NCBI GenBank assembly: GCA_903874575.1
Contig: CAIQSZ010000329.1
Span: forward strand, 1 to 8,787
Length of the DNA: 8,787 bases
Direction of reading: 5' to 3'
Source: an uncultured Elusimicrobia bacterium
Lineage (GTDB): Bacteria; Elusimicrobiota; Elusimicrobia; UBA1565; UBA9628
Every line of letters begins with the position of its first letter. The stretch's first letter is position 1. This document shows positions 1 through 7,291 of the stretch, piece after piece. Below the pieces are notes generated by a model that worked only from the letters and a program-made list of their open reading frames with translations, ran no database searches and was not told the origin of the DNA. The position numbers were made by a program, and so were the translations under genes.

Positions 1-122
1 CAGAGCTTTCCCGAAATTCGAACCATCGCCACAGTGTCCTGCCCACAACAGTCCTTTAGATCCTTCAAGGTCTTCCGGGTCTCTGTAACCAAAAGCTTGC
101 CGCGCAGTTCCGCGATTCTCAT
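1..122 (-). CDS. Unidentified third gene of the addBA operon, 5' part only
   Basis: The first 40 codons of a minus-strand gene lie here; the rest is beyond the left edge. The ATG at 122-120 overlaps the addA stop codon in the arrangement ATGA, which is typical of translational coupling and is the main reason to accept so short a reading frame. The visible protein starts MRIAELRGKLLVTETRK and continues with a lysine-rich stretch containing two adjacent cysteines at about residues 25-26. I do not recognise a family from this fragment. By position it is the third gene of the operon after addB and addA and may be co-transcribed with them, which suggests, but does not show, a role in DNA repair. 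No signal peptide or membrane segment is visible. Confidence 0.6.
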   Translation of the reverse strand, partial: MRIAELRGKLLVTETRKTLKDLKDCCGQDTVAMVRISGKL

Positions 123-3100
123 TTCGAACCAGCGTCGACCATCCAACAGATCTGCCCGCCCAGCGGGAGATGCAAGCCAACGCTGGCCAGCTTCCGGCCG
201 CAGGCGCGCACGGCCGCAGAATAAGCCGCAAGTTGCCCCGAATACTCCGCGGCCCGATCCTTCACATGCTCCTCTTTCCCAAAGAAGCTCTTATGGTCGA
301 GCACTGCCACCGATCCGTCTTGTAGTTCCAAGAATAGGTCGATCGCCCCATCCCATTGCGATCCGCCTTCCGCCGGCGCCGTCACCGTGACTTCGGTCAG
401 CCAGCGCGCGCCCGGGAATCGTTGGGCAACGAAGGCCTCCAAGCGCTCTCCCGCAGTAACTAACCCGGCCGCGTCGAATTTATCCGACAGTTCATAGCCC
501 TGTAGGATTCGACGTGCGCACTCTAGACGCGCCCGTGCGGGCGCATTCACCAAGGACGGAGAGGCCGAAAAATAGGCGTGGAAGGCATTCCCCATATCCT
601 CGGTATCGATTCCGACGGGCGGTGCCTTGAACGCAGGCGGGCCAGGCAAAGGCTCCAACGTAAACTCAGCCACTCGGCCCGGCTCGGCGCTGGGATGGCG
701 GTACCGCAAAATGGGCTCCGCTACCTCAGCGGCGGGCGAAGAGAACCAGTTCTGCTTCTTGAGCGGCTCTACCCCCGGCACCTGAGTCGGTGCCTCAAAT
801 CGGAGGACGCGAACAGCGCCGGCCACATCGGCAAGTTTGTTTTTTCCCGGTTGAATCATTCGGCCGAAAACGGCGGAAAAAGAAGGAAGACCGTCGAGCC
901 ATTTATGTTTATGTGATTCGCCCGCCTTGAGGATACTCACCCTTGTGGCGAGGATGAGAAGTTCCTCTGGTCGAGTGAAGCCCACATAAAGAAGACGCTG
1001 CTCCTCATCTGTGACGATGGCCATGGCGGCCATCCCCTCCGGCGTCTGCTCCGCGTCGTCATTGAGGCCTAGCGCCTTTGTGCCCGAGAACGGATGCGGC
1101 CAAAACACGATCCGCCTGCCCGCGAGGGGTTTGCCATGCGCGGGATCACCGCCCATCACCGAGGGCTCGAAGGACGTTCCCTTGAATACCTTGTCGAGCT
1201 GCGTTAGTACGACGACCGGCCATTCGAGACCCTTGGCGCGATGATAGGTCAGAATCTGGACGGCATCGAGTCCCTGGGGCGGCTCTCGCCTGTCGTCGCC
1301 GCCCTCGATCTGCATTTCCAGAGAGGCGATGAGGCCGGACAGGGTCGCCGAGCGTCCGGCGCCAAGCGCGGCCTCTTCGTAGCTATCCGCAGCCGAGAGC
1401 AAGGCATCGAGGTCGGCCGCACGCCTTACCGGCTCGGTCCAATCTCCGATCAATGCGGCCAGGCCGAGCGCTTCGATGACGGCGACGACGGCCGCACGCG
1501 GAGACAGGCCTCGGGGATCAAGCAGTTCGAGCTTGGCGATCAGTGCGTGGCCGTCAAAAGACTTCTGTTTGAATCCGGTAGCCTTGGCAAGCTCGGCTAA
1601 GCGCGCGTCGAGCCAGGCCGGGGTGCCCTTCGTCGGCGGCTCAAGCAACTGGAGCAAGGTCGCCGCGGCGAGGGAATCATTGCGGTCCGCAGCCAACCGC
1701 AGGCCGGCCAGCACGGCCGCGCATTCGCGCGTCGAGAGAAGTCCCCCCACAGCCAACGCCGCGGGAATTCCCGCTTCGCCGAGAGCCGCCGCCACCTTGC
1801 CCGCCCAGTTGTTCGTCCGGACGAGGATCGCGACCTCCGACCTCCGGCGCTTTGAGCGCTCGAGAAACTGGACAAGGGCCAAGGCCAGCGCGCGCGCCTC
1901 GTCATCCTGGTTCTTTGCGACCAAGAGCCACCGCTCGGCGGCCTCCGCTCGGGCCGGCTCATGCGCCTTCATCTTGGAGTCAGCGCCGAAGACCGGAGAG
2001 AAGACGAGGTTCGCGATGTCCACGATCCCCTCGGCACTGCGCCAGTTGGTCTTGAGCGTCTCGCGCTTGACCTTGGGGTCGTTCCAGACCGCGGCCATGA
2101 GATCGGGAGCAGCACCGTTGAAAGCATAGATGCTCTGCTTATGATCTCCGACCCATAGGGTCTGGGGAGCGAGAGCGCTTAACGCCTGGAAGATGGCGAG
2201 CTGGACCGGGTTGGTGTCTTGGAACTCGTCGACCACCACGAGATCGACTTCGGCGCGCAGGTCGTCCTGCAACGAGGGCTCGGTCACGAGCCTGTGGAAA
2301 TGCGCCTCCATGTCCGTGTAGTCGAGAAGGCCGCGCTCACGTTTATATTCCTGGTAGCGCTTCTCGACTTCGATGGCCTCGCTGGCGATAAGCGCAAGAA
2401 AACGCGAACAGTCCGCAGCCAGGCCCGGATGACGACGAAGGCTCGATGCGAAAGACTTGAGATCCTCCAAGGCCCGCTCCGCACCGTCCGACTTTCCCGT
2501 TTTGAGTTCCGCGAATTTCGCCAGTTCATACCAGCTCTCGACGCCATCGCGCTCAAGGCCGCGGACGGAAGCGAGCGCATCCTTATGATCCGCACCGCTC
2601 AAGCGGCCCAACGCGGCGGCGGCCTTAGCCGCCAATTCCCGGGCCTCTGCGACGACTTCGGCAAAGCCGCCCTTACCTCGGGCGGCGCCCCCCGACAAGA
2701 CTTCGGTGAAGCGGCGGCCATTATCGGCGAGCTGCCGAATGAAGGCCGCGTCCGGGATGGCATTCTGCCGCTTCAAACGCAGCAGTCTCAGCAGCATCGG
2801 CTCCGAAGAATCCTCATCATCGCCAACGCCCTTCATCGACAGGCGCACCTCGAGACGCACCAACTCCTCCCAGGAGGCCGAGTTGGACCCATTGAGAATT
2901 TCCCTGAGCGCGACGAGATCGCCCCCCTCCGTCATGACGGCCAGATCCGGGGAGAGGCCGAGCCGCAACGCGAAGCGTGAAACGAAGCGATGGCCGACGC
3001 TATGCACCGTGCCGATGGGCGCCAAGTCCAGCGCCGCGGCGGCCTGAGCCTTGCCTTTGATAAGCAATGCTCGCTGAACGCGAGACTTGAGCTCGGCGGC

Positions 3101-3235
3101 GGCTTTTTTCGTGAAGGTGCAGGCCAAAAGCCGCCTTGGATCAAGCCCCTGCTCGATACGGCCGGCGATCTCCTCGCAGATCGTGTACGTCTTACCCGTG
3201 CCGGCGCTGGCGGAATAGAGCGTCACCTTGCTCAC
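119..3235 (-). CDS. addA: AddA-type UvrD-like helicase with C-terminal RecB-like nuclease
   Basis: ATP-dependent 3'-5' DNA helicase and exonuclease subunit, expected to pair with the AddB protein encoded just upstream to unwind and resect double-strand breaks for RecA loading. I choose the GTG at 3235, giving 1038 residues, because it overlaps the addB stop (GTGA) and puts the Walker motif (SASAGTGKT, lysine at about 15) near the N-terminus as in the family; extending the frame upstream would only read into addB. Superfamily 1 motifs appear in order: TFTKKAAAEL (40-49, Ia), GTVHS (75-79, Ib), VVDEFQDT (about 334-341, II), GDHKQSIYAFNGA (363-375, III), NWRS (397-400, IV), LTYHRAKGLEW (662-672, V), YVGFTRP (750-756, VI). 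The C-terminal nuclease shows GNAFH (882-886), E948, GAID ending at D966, the D-x-K pair D980/K982 and Q1001 with Y1005, so both activities look intact. It is somewhat shorter than Bacillus AddA (about 1200 residues). The 4-base overlaps on both sides imply one operon. Confidence 0.93.
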   Translation of the reverse strand: MSKVTLYSASAGTGKTYTICEEIAGRIEQGLDPRRLLACTFTKKAAAELKSRVQRALLIKGKAQAAAALDLAPIGTVHSVGHRFVSRFALRLGLSPDLAVMTEGGDLVALREILNGSNSASWEELVRLEVRLSMKGVGDDEDSSEPMLLRLLRLKRQNAIPDAAFIRQLADNGRRFTEVLSGGAARGKGGFAEVVAEARELAAKAAAALGRLSGADHKDALASVRGLERDGVESWYELAKFAELKTGKSDGAERALEDLKSFASSLRRHPGLAADCSRFLALIASEAIEVEKRYQEYKRERGLLDYTDMEAHFHRLVTEPSLQDDLRAEVDLVVVDEFQDTNPVQLAIFQALSALAPQTLWVGDHKQSIYAFNGAAPDLMAAVWNDPKVKRETLKTNWRSAEGIVDIANLVFSPVFGADSKMKAHEPARAEAAERWLLVAKNQDDEARALALALVQFLERSKRRRSEVAILVRTNNWAGKVAAALGEAGIPAALAVGGLLSTRECAAVLAGLRLAADRNDSLAAATLLQLLEPPTKGTPAWLDARLAELAKATGFKQKSFDGHALIAKLELLDPRGLSPRAAVVAVIEALGLAALIGDWTEPVRRAADLDALLSAADSYEEAALGAGRSATLSGLIASLEMQIEGGDDRREPPQGLDAVQILTYHRAKGLEWPVVVLTQLDKVFKGTSFEPSVMGGDPAHGKPLAGRRIVFWPHPFSGTKALGLNDDAEQTPEGMAAMAIVTDEEQRLLYVGFTRPEELLILATRVSILKAGESHKHKWLDGLPSFSAVFGRMIQPGKNKLADVAGAVRVLRFEAPTQVPGVEPLKKQNWFSSPAAEVAEPILRYRHPSAEPGRVAEFTLEPLPGPPAFKAPPVGIDTEDMGNAFHAYFSASPSLVNAPARARLECARRILQGYELSDKFDAAGLVTAGERLEAFVAQRFPGARWLTEVTVTAPAEGGSQWDGAIDLFLELQDGSVAVLDHKSFFGKEEHVKDRAAEYSGQLAAYSAAVRACGRKLASVGLHLPLGGQICWMVDAGSK

Positions 3236-5859
3236 GAGACCGGCTCCAAACCGCACAGGCGCGGATAGGCGCAGTATTGGCAGACGGAGAGTCCTGAGAA
3301 TCCCGAGTTTCGCCCGCCGTCGACCTTGCGTAGCGCGATCTCGGCGCCCTTGGGCCACTGCTCAGGATTTTGAAGCGGCCGGACTGGGATGGCGCCACTG
3401 TCAAGCCAGCCCTCCGCGGCCTTGAGCGCGGCGGCGAAATTCTTCCAGACCTCGGCCAGCGAAGGCGCGGCGGCGAGGACTTCATCCTCGCCTGCGCCGC
3501 TGAGCCCGCCCTTAGCCGGAGTCCACAGCCTTGCCCGATCGACGATGAAGTAGCCCGCGGCGACCTTGTCGATGCTGTCCTTCCCGCCATCGTGGGCCAG
3601 GGACGCCGAATAGACGCAGAGCTGCAGCGCCCGTCCCGTTTCGATCAGATCGCGATACTTCTTGGTCCCCGCGTACTTGAGATCAACCAAGGCGGGGCTT
3701 CCATCCGATGCCTTCAGGACGCAGTCGAGACGCCCGCGAAAGTCCTTCCCAAGGAGCGTTCCTCCCGGCTCGACCTCGAAGCCGACGATCTCATAGCGGC
3801 CGCGCTTGACGAGATCGAAGAACGCGCGCGCGGCCCGTTCAAGCTGGGTCTTGAGCTCAAGGCGCTGACGCGCCGCGGCGGGCCGCGCCAAGGTGGCGGC
3901 ATCGGTGACGACGCGACGAGTGAATATCTCACTCGTGCGGCGGGCCGCTTCCTCGGCGGTCTTCGGCTGATTCTCTCCAAACACATCTTCAAGGATGTCG
4001 TGGGATAAATTGCCGCGCAGCAGGAACCCTGACGGCAGTTGAGCGATGGGGCTGCCGTGGAGCTTGGCTGCGTATTCGAAGGTCCATTTGAGCGGGCAGG
4101 CCAAGCGCGTCTCCAACTCGCCGGCCGAAGTGGACGAACGATCCGAGAGATTCTTGGGGTCTACGTGCCAAACGACAGGCGGAATAAATCCCGACCGCAG
4201 TTTTCGTTCCTCTATGGTCAACGGCCACACCTTTCCACCGGCTCCGGCCGACAGAACGTCCTCGACGATTTCGGCCTTCTTGTCGCCGAAGCCGGCGCCG
4301 ATTTCAAGCCAGAGAGGGTGAAGCGGCACGTCGGCCGCCGTCGCCAGCTGAATCGCCAGGACTGGGCCTGTCACGCGCAACAACCCGGACCGCTCCGCCG
4401 CGCGCTCAAGCGTGTGGCGGCGTTCGTCGAAATCCATGTCGAGACCAGCCTTCGCCAGCGCCTCTGCCTCCGCCACGCTCCAGGGCGACGACGCCATGCC
4501 GGAGGAATGAACGCCGAACCAGAGCAGTCGTTTGCAGGGCGCATTCAGTTCGGACAAGCTCTGTATCCAGCGTGGTCCGCCGGCTCCCGCGAGGCGCCCA
4601 CCTGCGCGAACGCCGCCTTCCTGAACGCTGGCGACCAAACGTTGCAGCTGGGGTTCGCTCAGCGGCCCTGGGAAGGCTCGTACCAGCTCGGCAAGAGCAG
4701 AAGCTTGGCCCGCAAGCTGGACCAAGGCCTGGGCCACGCCCTCTTCTGCCTTAATCGAACCCCGCATGGCCCACTCCACAACTTTGCCGCAACGATCGGC
4801 GACCGCCGCCTGCGGCAGCGCCGTACCGCTGGCGCCAGCCGATGAAGAAATCCAAAAGCACACGCTTTGCCGCCGCTCCGCTGACTTTTCATTGTCGTGC
4901 TTCTCGAGCTCTGCCAGTGCCCTATCCCAGGCCCGCCCACCGACGCCCGGCCGCTCCGCCATCGCTTCAGCCAGGCGCCGCGCCCATAAGGACGGCAGCG
5001 GGCTCACCGGTAACAGCAAGAAATCAAGCACCCGCTCAGGATCTGCCGGTTCCCAGAGCAGTCCCAAAGCGAGCGGCAAGACCTGAAGGATGGGGTGGGC
5101 GCTCGTCGTAGCCGCCGCGCCCATGGGCGGCACCCCGCGCGCCGCCAAGGCATCATCGAGCAAGGCAGCGAGTTGCCTGTCTTCGCAAAGAACGACGGTT
5201 TGGCTCGCTTCGCTCCCCAAGGCGGCCAAACTGACCGCGGCCGCCTCAGCCGCCGTCACCACGCTCAGCGCGCGCCACCAGGTGAGATTCTTGTCAGGAA
5301 GAAGAGGCTTGCGCGCGGCCGCCTTCAGGCTGTTTTCTTCCACGAGAATCGTGAGCTTGCCGAGCATCGGCCGCCACGCCGCCGGCCACTTATCGGCCGG
5401 TTCCCGGAGAACGATCTGGTGCTCCGGCAGCCGCTGCCCCGCAGTCAGCGCCGCGAGGGCCGCATCCAGCCGGTCGGCCTCCGAAGGTGCAAGCGCTCCG
5501 CGCTCCTCCACGACGGCCAAATCGCGCGCTAAAGGCGGCAGGCGCTTATCGTCACGACCGTCCCAGCCGAGCAAACGCAGACCATCGCGGCGGGCAAGCA
5601 GGCTCTTGGCCGTTCCCCACAGATCGGCTTCCAGGCTGGCGCGATAGGATGATCCGTCTGCCGCGCGCAAGCTCGCGCCGTACCGCACGACGCGGGTCGC
5701 CTCGGCTACTGGTTTTCGCTGAAGGCCGAGTTGCGTCTCAAGCCAGCGGAGCAGAGTTTCACGGCCGCCGAGAGCTTGGCCGATGGCAGCCATCCCAGGG
5801 TCTGGAGATGGCTCAGCCCATAGAAAAGAGATGGTCAGGCGATGGTAAATTCTATCCAA
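3232..5859 (-). CDS. addB: AddB-type PD-(D/E)XK nuclease subunit
   Basis: This 875-residue protein is the likely second subunit of the AddAB helicase-nuclease. Its C-terminal third is a RecB-like nuclease: H620 in RGNLSH, a conserved-looking E695/E697, GRLD ending at D712, the catalytic VDLK (D726, K728), and Q746 with Y750. C588 (LACPLKW), C860, C863 and C869 reproduce the one-plus-three cysteine pattern (C-x2-C-x5-C at the end) that holds the 4Fe-4S cluster of AddB. The N-terminal two thirds is a degenerate helicase-like scaffold in which I see no Walker A loop, unlike Bacillus AddB but like the shorter AddB-related proteins of Gram-negatives (TIGR03623-like). The start is TTG at 5859: an in-frame stop lies two codons upstream, and GGAAG (5871-5867) sits 7 bases before it. 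A later start is possible. It overlaps addA by 4 bases. The family call is firm; the exact subfamily and start are less so. Confidence 0.88.
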   Translation of the reverse strand: MDRIYHRLTISFLWAEPSPDPGMAAIGQALGGRETLLRWLETQLGLQRKPVAEATRVVRYGASLRAADGSSYRASLEADLWGTAKSLLARRDGLRLLGWDGRDDKRLPPLARDLAVVEERGALAPSEADRLDAALAALTAGQRLPEHQIVLREPADKWPAAWRPMLGKLTILVEENSLKAAARKPLLPDKNLTWWRALSVVTAAEAAAVSLAALGSEASQTVVLCEDRQLAALLDDALAARGVPPMGAAATTSAHPILQVLPLALGLLWEPADPERVLDFLLLPVSPLPSLWARRLAEAMAERPGVGGRAWDRALAELEKHDNEKSAERRQSVCFWISSSAGASGTALPQAAVADRCGKVVEWAMRGSIKAEEGVAQALVQLAGQASALAELVRAFPGPLSEPQLQRLVASVQEGGVRAGGRLAGAGGPRWIQSLSELNAPCKRLLWFGVHSSGMASSPWSVAEAEALAKAGLDMDFDERRHTLERAAERSGLLRVTGPVLAIQLATAADVPLHPLWLEIGAGFGDKKAEIVEDVLSAGAGGKVWPLTIEERKLRSGFIPPVVWHVDPKNLSDRSSTSAGELETRLACPLKWTFEYAAKLHGSPIAQLPSGFLLRGNLSHDILEDVFGENQPKTAEEAARRTSEIFTRRVVTDAATLARPAAARQRLELKTQLERAARAFFDLVKRGRYEIVGFEVEPGGTLLGKDFRGRLDCVLKASDGSPALVDLKYAGTKKYRDLIETGRALQLCVYSASLAHDGGKDSIDKVAAGYFIVDRARLWTPAKGGLSGAGEDEVLAAAPSLAEVWKNFAAALKAAEGWLDSGAIPVRPLQNPEQWPKGAEIALRKVDGGRNSGFSGLSVCQYCAYPRLCGLEPVS

Positions 5860-5879
5860 GGTCTATCTTCCAGACACCC

Positions 5880-5909
5880 ATCGTATCTCATTGACCGCGC
5901 TCTCGTCAG
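5880..5909 (-). promoter_or_regulatory. Possible sigma-70-like promoter of the addBA operon
   Basis: On the minus strand CTGACG (5909-5904) and TACGAT (5885-5880) are separated by 18 bases and lie about 20 bases upstream of the addB start codon. Each box matches the sigma-70 consensus at four of six positions, which is weak in a genome whose promoter consensus is unknown. It is offered because this is the only gap upstream of the operon. Confidence 0.25.
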
Positions 5910-5942
5910 GATTGCATGTGCACGACAATACACGGACGCAGG

Positions 5943-6019
5943 AGAATTTACCGGTCCCTGCCTCTGACGGCAGGGAGGAACGAACGCGGATCGCTCCGCG
6001 CCCGCAGGGGGCAAATTCT
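5943..6019 (+). repeat. Cloverleaf intergenic repeat, copy A
   Basis: First of three related 76-81 base elements. The closing stem pairs AGAATTTACC (5943-5952) with GGCAAATTCT (6010-6019), 10 positions with one A·C mismatch. Inside are helix I (CCCTGCC 5956-5962 with GGCAGGG 5969-5975, six-base loop), helix II (CGCGGA 5985-5990 with TCCGCG 5995-6000, four-base loop) and helix III (CCC 6001-6003, loop GCA, GGG 6007-6009). The only unpaired joints are GGT (5953-5955) and AGGAACGAA (5976-5984). The closing stem is AT-rich, unlike copies B and C, yet still pairs, so the changes are compensatory. The copy lies between the 3' end of the sigma/DUF6573 genes and the putative addBA promoter. Flanks are unrelated to those of the other copies and show no target-site duplication. 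Family not recognised; RNA or DNA function undecided. Confidence 0.85.
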
Positions 6020-6070
6020 AATCGACTACATGCGAGGCGAACGCGCGTCGCGCTTGTCCTGACGACACGG

Positions 6071-6094
6071 GGAGGCCCCCTCACGGGGGCCTCC
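6071..6094 (-). terminator. GC-rich hairpin after the DUF6573 gene, likely terminator
   Basis: A perfect 10-bp stem, GGAGGCCCCC (6071-6080) with GGGGGCCTCC (6085-6094), encloses a four-base loop. It begins 14 bases past the stop codon of the DUF6573 gene. No T-run follows on the minus strand, so it is not a textbook intrinsic terminator; it may instead protect the transcript's 3' end or work with Rho. Confidence 0.6.
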
Positions 6095-6108
6095 GAGTCT
6101 TGCCAGGC

Positions 6109-6504
6109 TCAGTCTTCGCCCTTGAGCATCACCGTGATGACGGGCTCGGCATCGTCGCCCGGGCCGCACTTCCCCCACATTTCGACGGCCTCGGCCTCCT
6201 GCCCGGGCTCCCGCATAAACAACGGAGCGAATCGAACCTCATCCGTCCCCGACGCGCTCCGAATGGCGTGGCGCAGTATGGTCAGCATGTCCCACACCCG
6301 GCCGGTCATGTCCTGGCCCGCCGCTTCCAATTCCTTCGTCGGGGTCAAGACTGCCCAAACGCCCTGCGTCACCGCAACGGGGAAGCGGAAGCCCGCCTCT
6401 CGCGCCAGGGCGCTCAAGTCCACCAGGACGCCGTCCTCGATAGCCTGCGCCCGAGTGTAAGCGTGAATGACCTCAAACCCCTCCAACCTCGTATCGTTTT
6501 CCAT
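6109..6504 (-). CDS. DUF6573-family protein
   Basis: This 131-residue soluble protein matches my recollection of the DUF6573 family: a start-proximal FEVIHAYTRAQAIEDGVLVD block (about 9-28), REAGFRFPVAVT (about 35-46), a central GRVWDML (about 68-74) and a C-terminal PVITVMLKGED. Its biochemical role is unknown. In my knowledge the family is common on plasmids, integrative elements and other accessory DNA. Two ATGs compete: 6510 lies only 2 bases after the strong AGGAGG (6518-6513), while 6504 is at the normal 8-base distance, so I use 6504. The gene starts 18 bases after the sigma-factor stop and has no room for its own promoter, so it is probably the second gene of that transcript; a GC-rich hairpin follows. 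No transmembrane segment or signal peptide is seen. Length is usual for the family. Confidence 0.85.
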   Translation of the reverse strand: MENDTRLEGFEVIHAYTRAQAIEDGVLVDLSALAREAGFRFPVAVTQGVWAVLTPTKELEAAGQDMTGRVWDMLTILRHAIRSASGTDEVRFAPLFMREPGQEAEAVEMWGKCGPGDDAEPVITVMLKGED

Positions 6505-6521
6505 GTTCATGTCCTCCTATT

Positions 6522-7124
6522 TTAAACCAACCCGACCCGGCCCGCCGTCTTTCTCAGGTTCAGCCGCGCCCGATGAAGCCGAGAGCGCACCGTCCCTTCC
6601 TGCACCCCGAGCTTCCGGGCCGCTTCCGCGTAGGCCATCCCCCGCGCGTCGCACAGCATCAACACTTGCCGCTCCGTCGCGCGAAGCCTCGCCATCGCCC
6701 GGCGCACCTGGGCCGCCGTCTCCGCGCGCTCCAACCGTCCGAGCATGTCCTCGTCCGCTCCCGCGAGCGTCTCGTAGAAGGGAGCCCCGTCTCCCTCTCG
6801 ACCGCAGTAGTCCAGGGACAGTCCGTCCCGTCGCTCCTTGCGCCGTCGTGAGTCCATGAACGCATTGCGTAGGATGGTGAAGAGCCAACTCTTGACCGCC
6901 TTCGTCTCGTCGTGGCTTTCACGAGCCTTAAGCGCCCGGTAACACGCCTCCTGAACCAACTCACCCGCCTCATTCGAGTCCCGGCACAGCCCGTAGGCGA
7001 AGCTCCAAGCCTCGGAGTTCCGTCCGTCCAGGTAGCCCTTCAGAGCGTCAGCGACCTTGTTCGCCCTCACAGCCCGGCCTTTCCCCTTCCCGTCCCGTAC
7101 GACGCTCTCGCAGTTCTTTTTCAT
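6522..7124 (-). CDS. ECF-type RNA polymerase sigma factor
   Basis: A 200-residue extracytoplasmic-function (sigma-70 family) sigma factor that would direct RNA polymerase to a specific promoter set. Region 2 spans about 36-95, including the core-binding EAGELVQEACYRAL and SWLFTILRNAFMDSRRR, which covers the -10 recognition helix. Region 4 spans about 138-190, with a helix-turn-helix from about 163 to 184 (MAYAEAARKLGVQEGTVRSRLHR) for the -35 element. The first 30 residues are lysine/arginine-rich and precede the usual domain start. The ATG at 7124 is chosen because GGAGG (7135-7131) lies 6 bases upstream; a GTG at 7139 would extend the frame by five residues but lacks a comparable site. No anti-sigma gene is adjacent; the following gene is a DUF6573 protein. 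Control may occur in the leader, where a hairpin covers the ribosome binding site. The family is certain, the regulon is not known. Confidence 0.93.
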   Translation of the reverse strand: MKKNCESVVRDGKGKGRAVRANKVADALKGYLDGRNSEAWSFAYGLCRDSNEAGELVQEACYRALKARESHDETKAVKSWLFTILRNAFMDSRRRKERRDGLSLDYCGREGDGAPFYETLAGADEDMLGRLERAETAAQVRRAMARLRATERQVLMLCDARGMAYAEAARKLGVQEGTVRSRLHRARLNLRKTAGRVGLV

Positions 7125-7130
7125 GTCGCA

Positions 7131-7148
7131 CCTCCGCACACCCGGAGG
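7131..7148 (-). promoter_or_regulatory. Hairpin covering the sigma gene's ribosome binding site
   Basis: On the minus strand CCTCCG (7148-7143) can pair perfectly with CGGAGG (7136-7131) around a six-base loop. The second arm contains the whole GGAGG Shine-Dalgarno of the sigma gene, so folding would block translation initiation at 7124. The pairing is seen directly; a regulatory role is inferred. Confidence 0.45.
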
Positions 7149-7170
7149 GCGAGGGACACGAGGAAGGCCG

Positions 7171-7224
7171 TGCGCCGAGGAATAAATGGGGGATCCCCGG
7201 AGAATCGCCCTCGGCGCAGCCGAG
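7171..7224 (-). promoter_or_regulatory. Competing stem-loops in the sigma gene's upstream region
   Basis: TGCGCCGAGG (7171-7180) and CCTCGGCGCA (7209-7218) form a perfect 10-bp inverted repeat enclosing the palindrome GGGGATCCCC (7189-7198). The right arm can alternatively form a hairpin with its neighbour: CTCGGC (7210-7215), loop GCA, GCCGAG (7219-7224). If the sigma mRNA begins upstream of 7224, these folds are mutually exclusive and lie 50-100 bases ahead of the start codon. As DNA, the same repeat could be an operator. High GC content makes chance pairing a real alternative. Confidence 0.4.
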
Positions 7225-7250
7225 ATGGCGGCCCCGGCGCGGCCGGGCTG

Positions 7251-7291
7251 ACGGAGAAAGTGGAGCTAGCAAGGCTAGGCCATTTCTCCGT
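7251..7291. repeat. Long interrupted hairpin in the sigma upstream region
   Basis: ACGGAGAAA (7251-7259) pairs with TTTCTCCGT (7283-7291). After a one-base bulge TGG pairs with CCA, and an inner CTAGC (7266-7270), loop AAG, GCTAG (7274-7278) completes a 41-base near-palindrome. The right arm is followed by a direct repetition of TTTCTCCG. No T-run marks it as a terminator in either direction; operator, processing or recombination-site roles are all open. Confidence 0.5.

Noticed and set aside
2219..2980. Plus-strand reading frame of 253 codons
   Set aside because: It is antisense to the helicase region of addA, including its DEFQDT motif end; no independent start signal or domain is seen.
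119..3358. Longer AddA start at 3358
   Set aside because: The extra 41 residues overlap the coding end of addB, including its cysteine motif, and are low-complexity arginine-rich; the GTG at 3235 gives the normal N-terminus.
4039..4845. Long plus-strand reading frame of 268 codons
   Set aside because: It lies fully antisense inside addB, whose motifs are unambiguous. Its translation is arginine-rich with no recognisable domain, as expected of a GC-rich shadow frame.
5943..6019. tRNA gene interpretation of the cloverleaf
   Set aside because: The closing stem is 10 bp, there is no 7-base anticodon loop, no TTC-type T arm and no D-arm pattern, and the third hairpin is only 3-4 bp.
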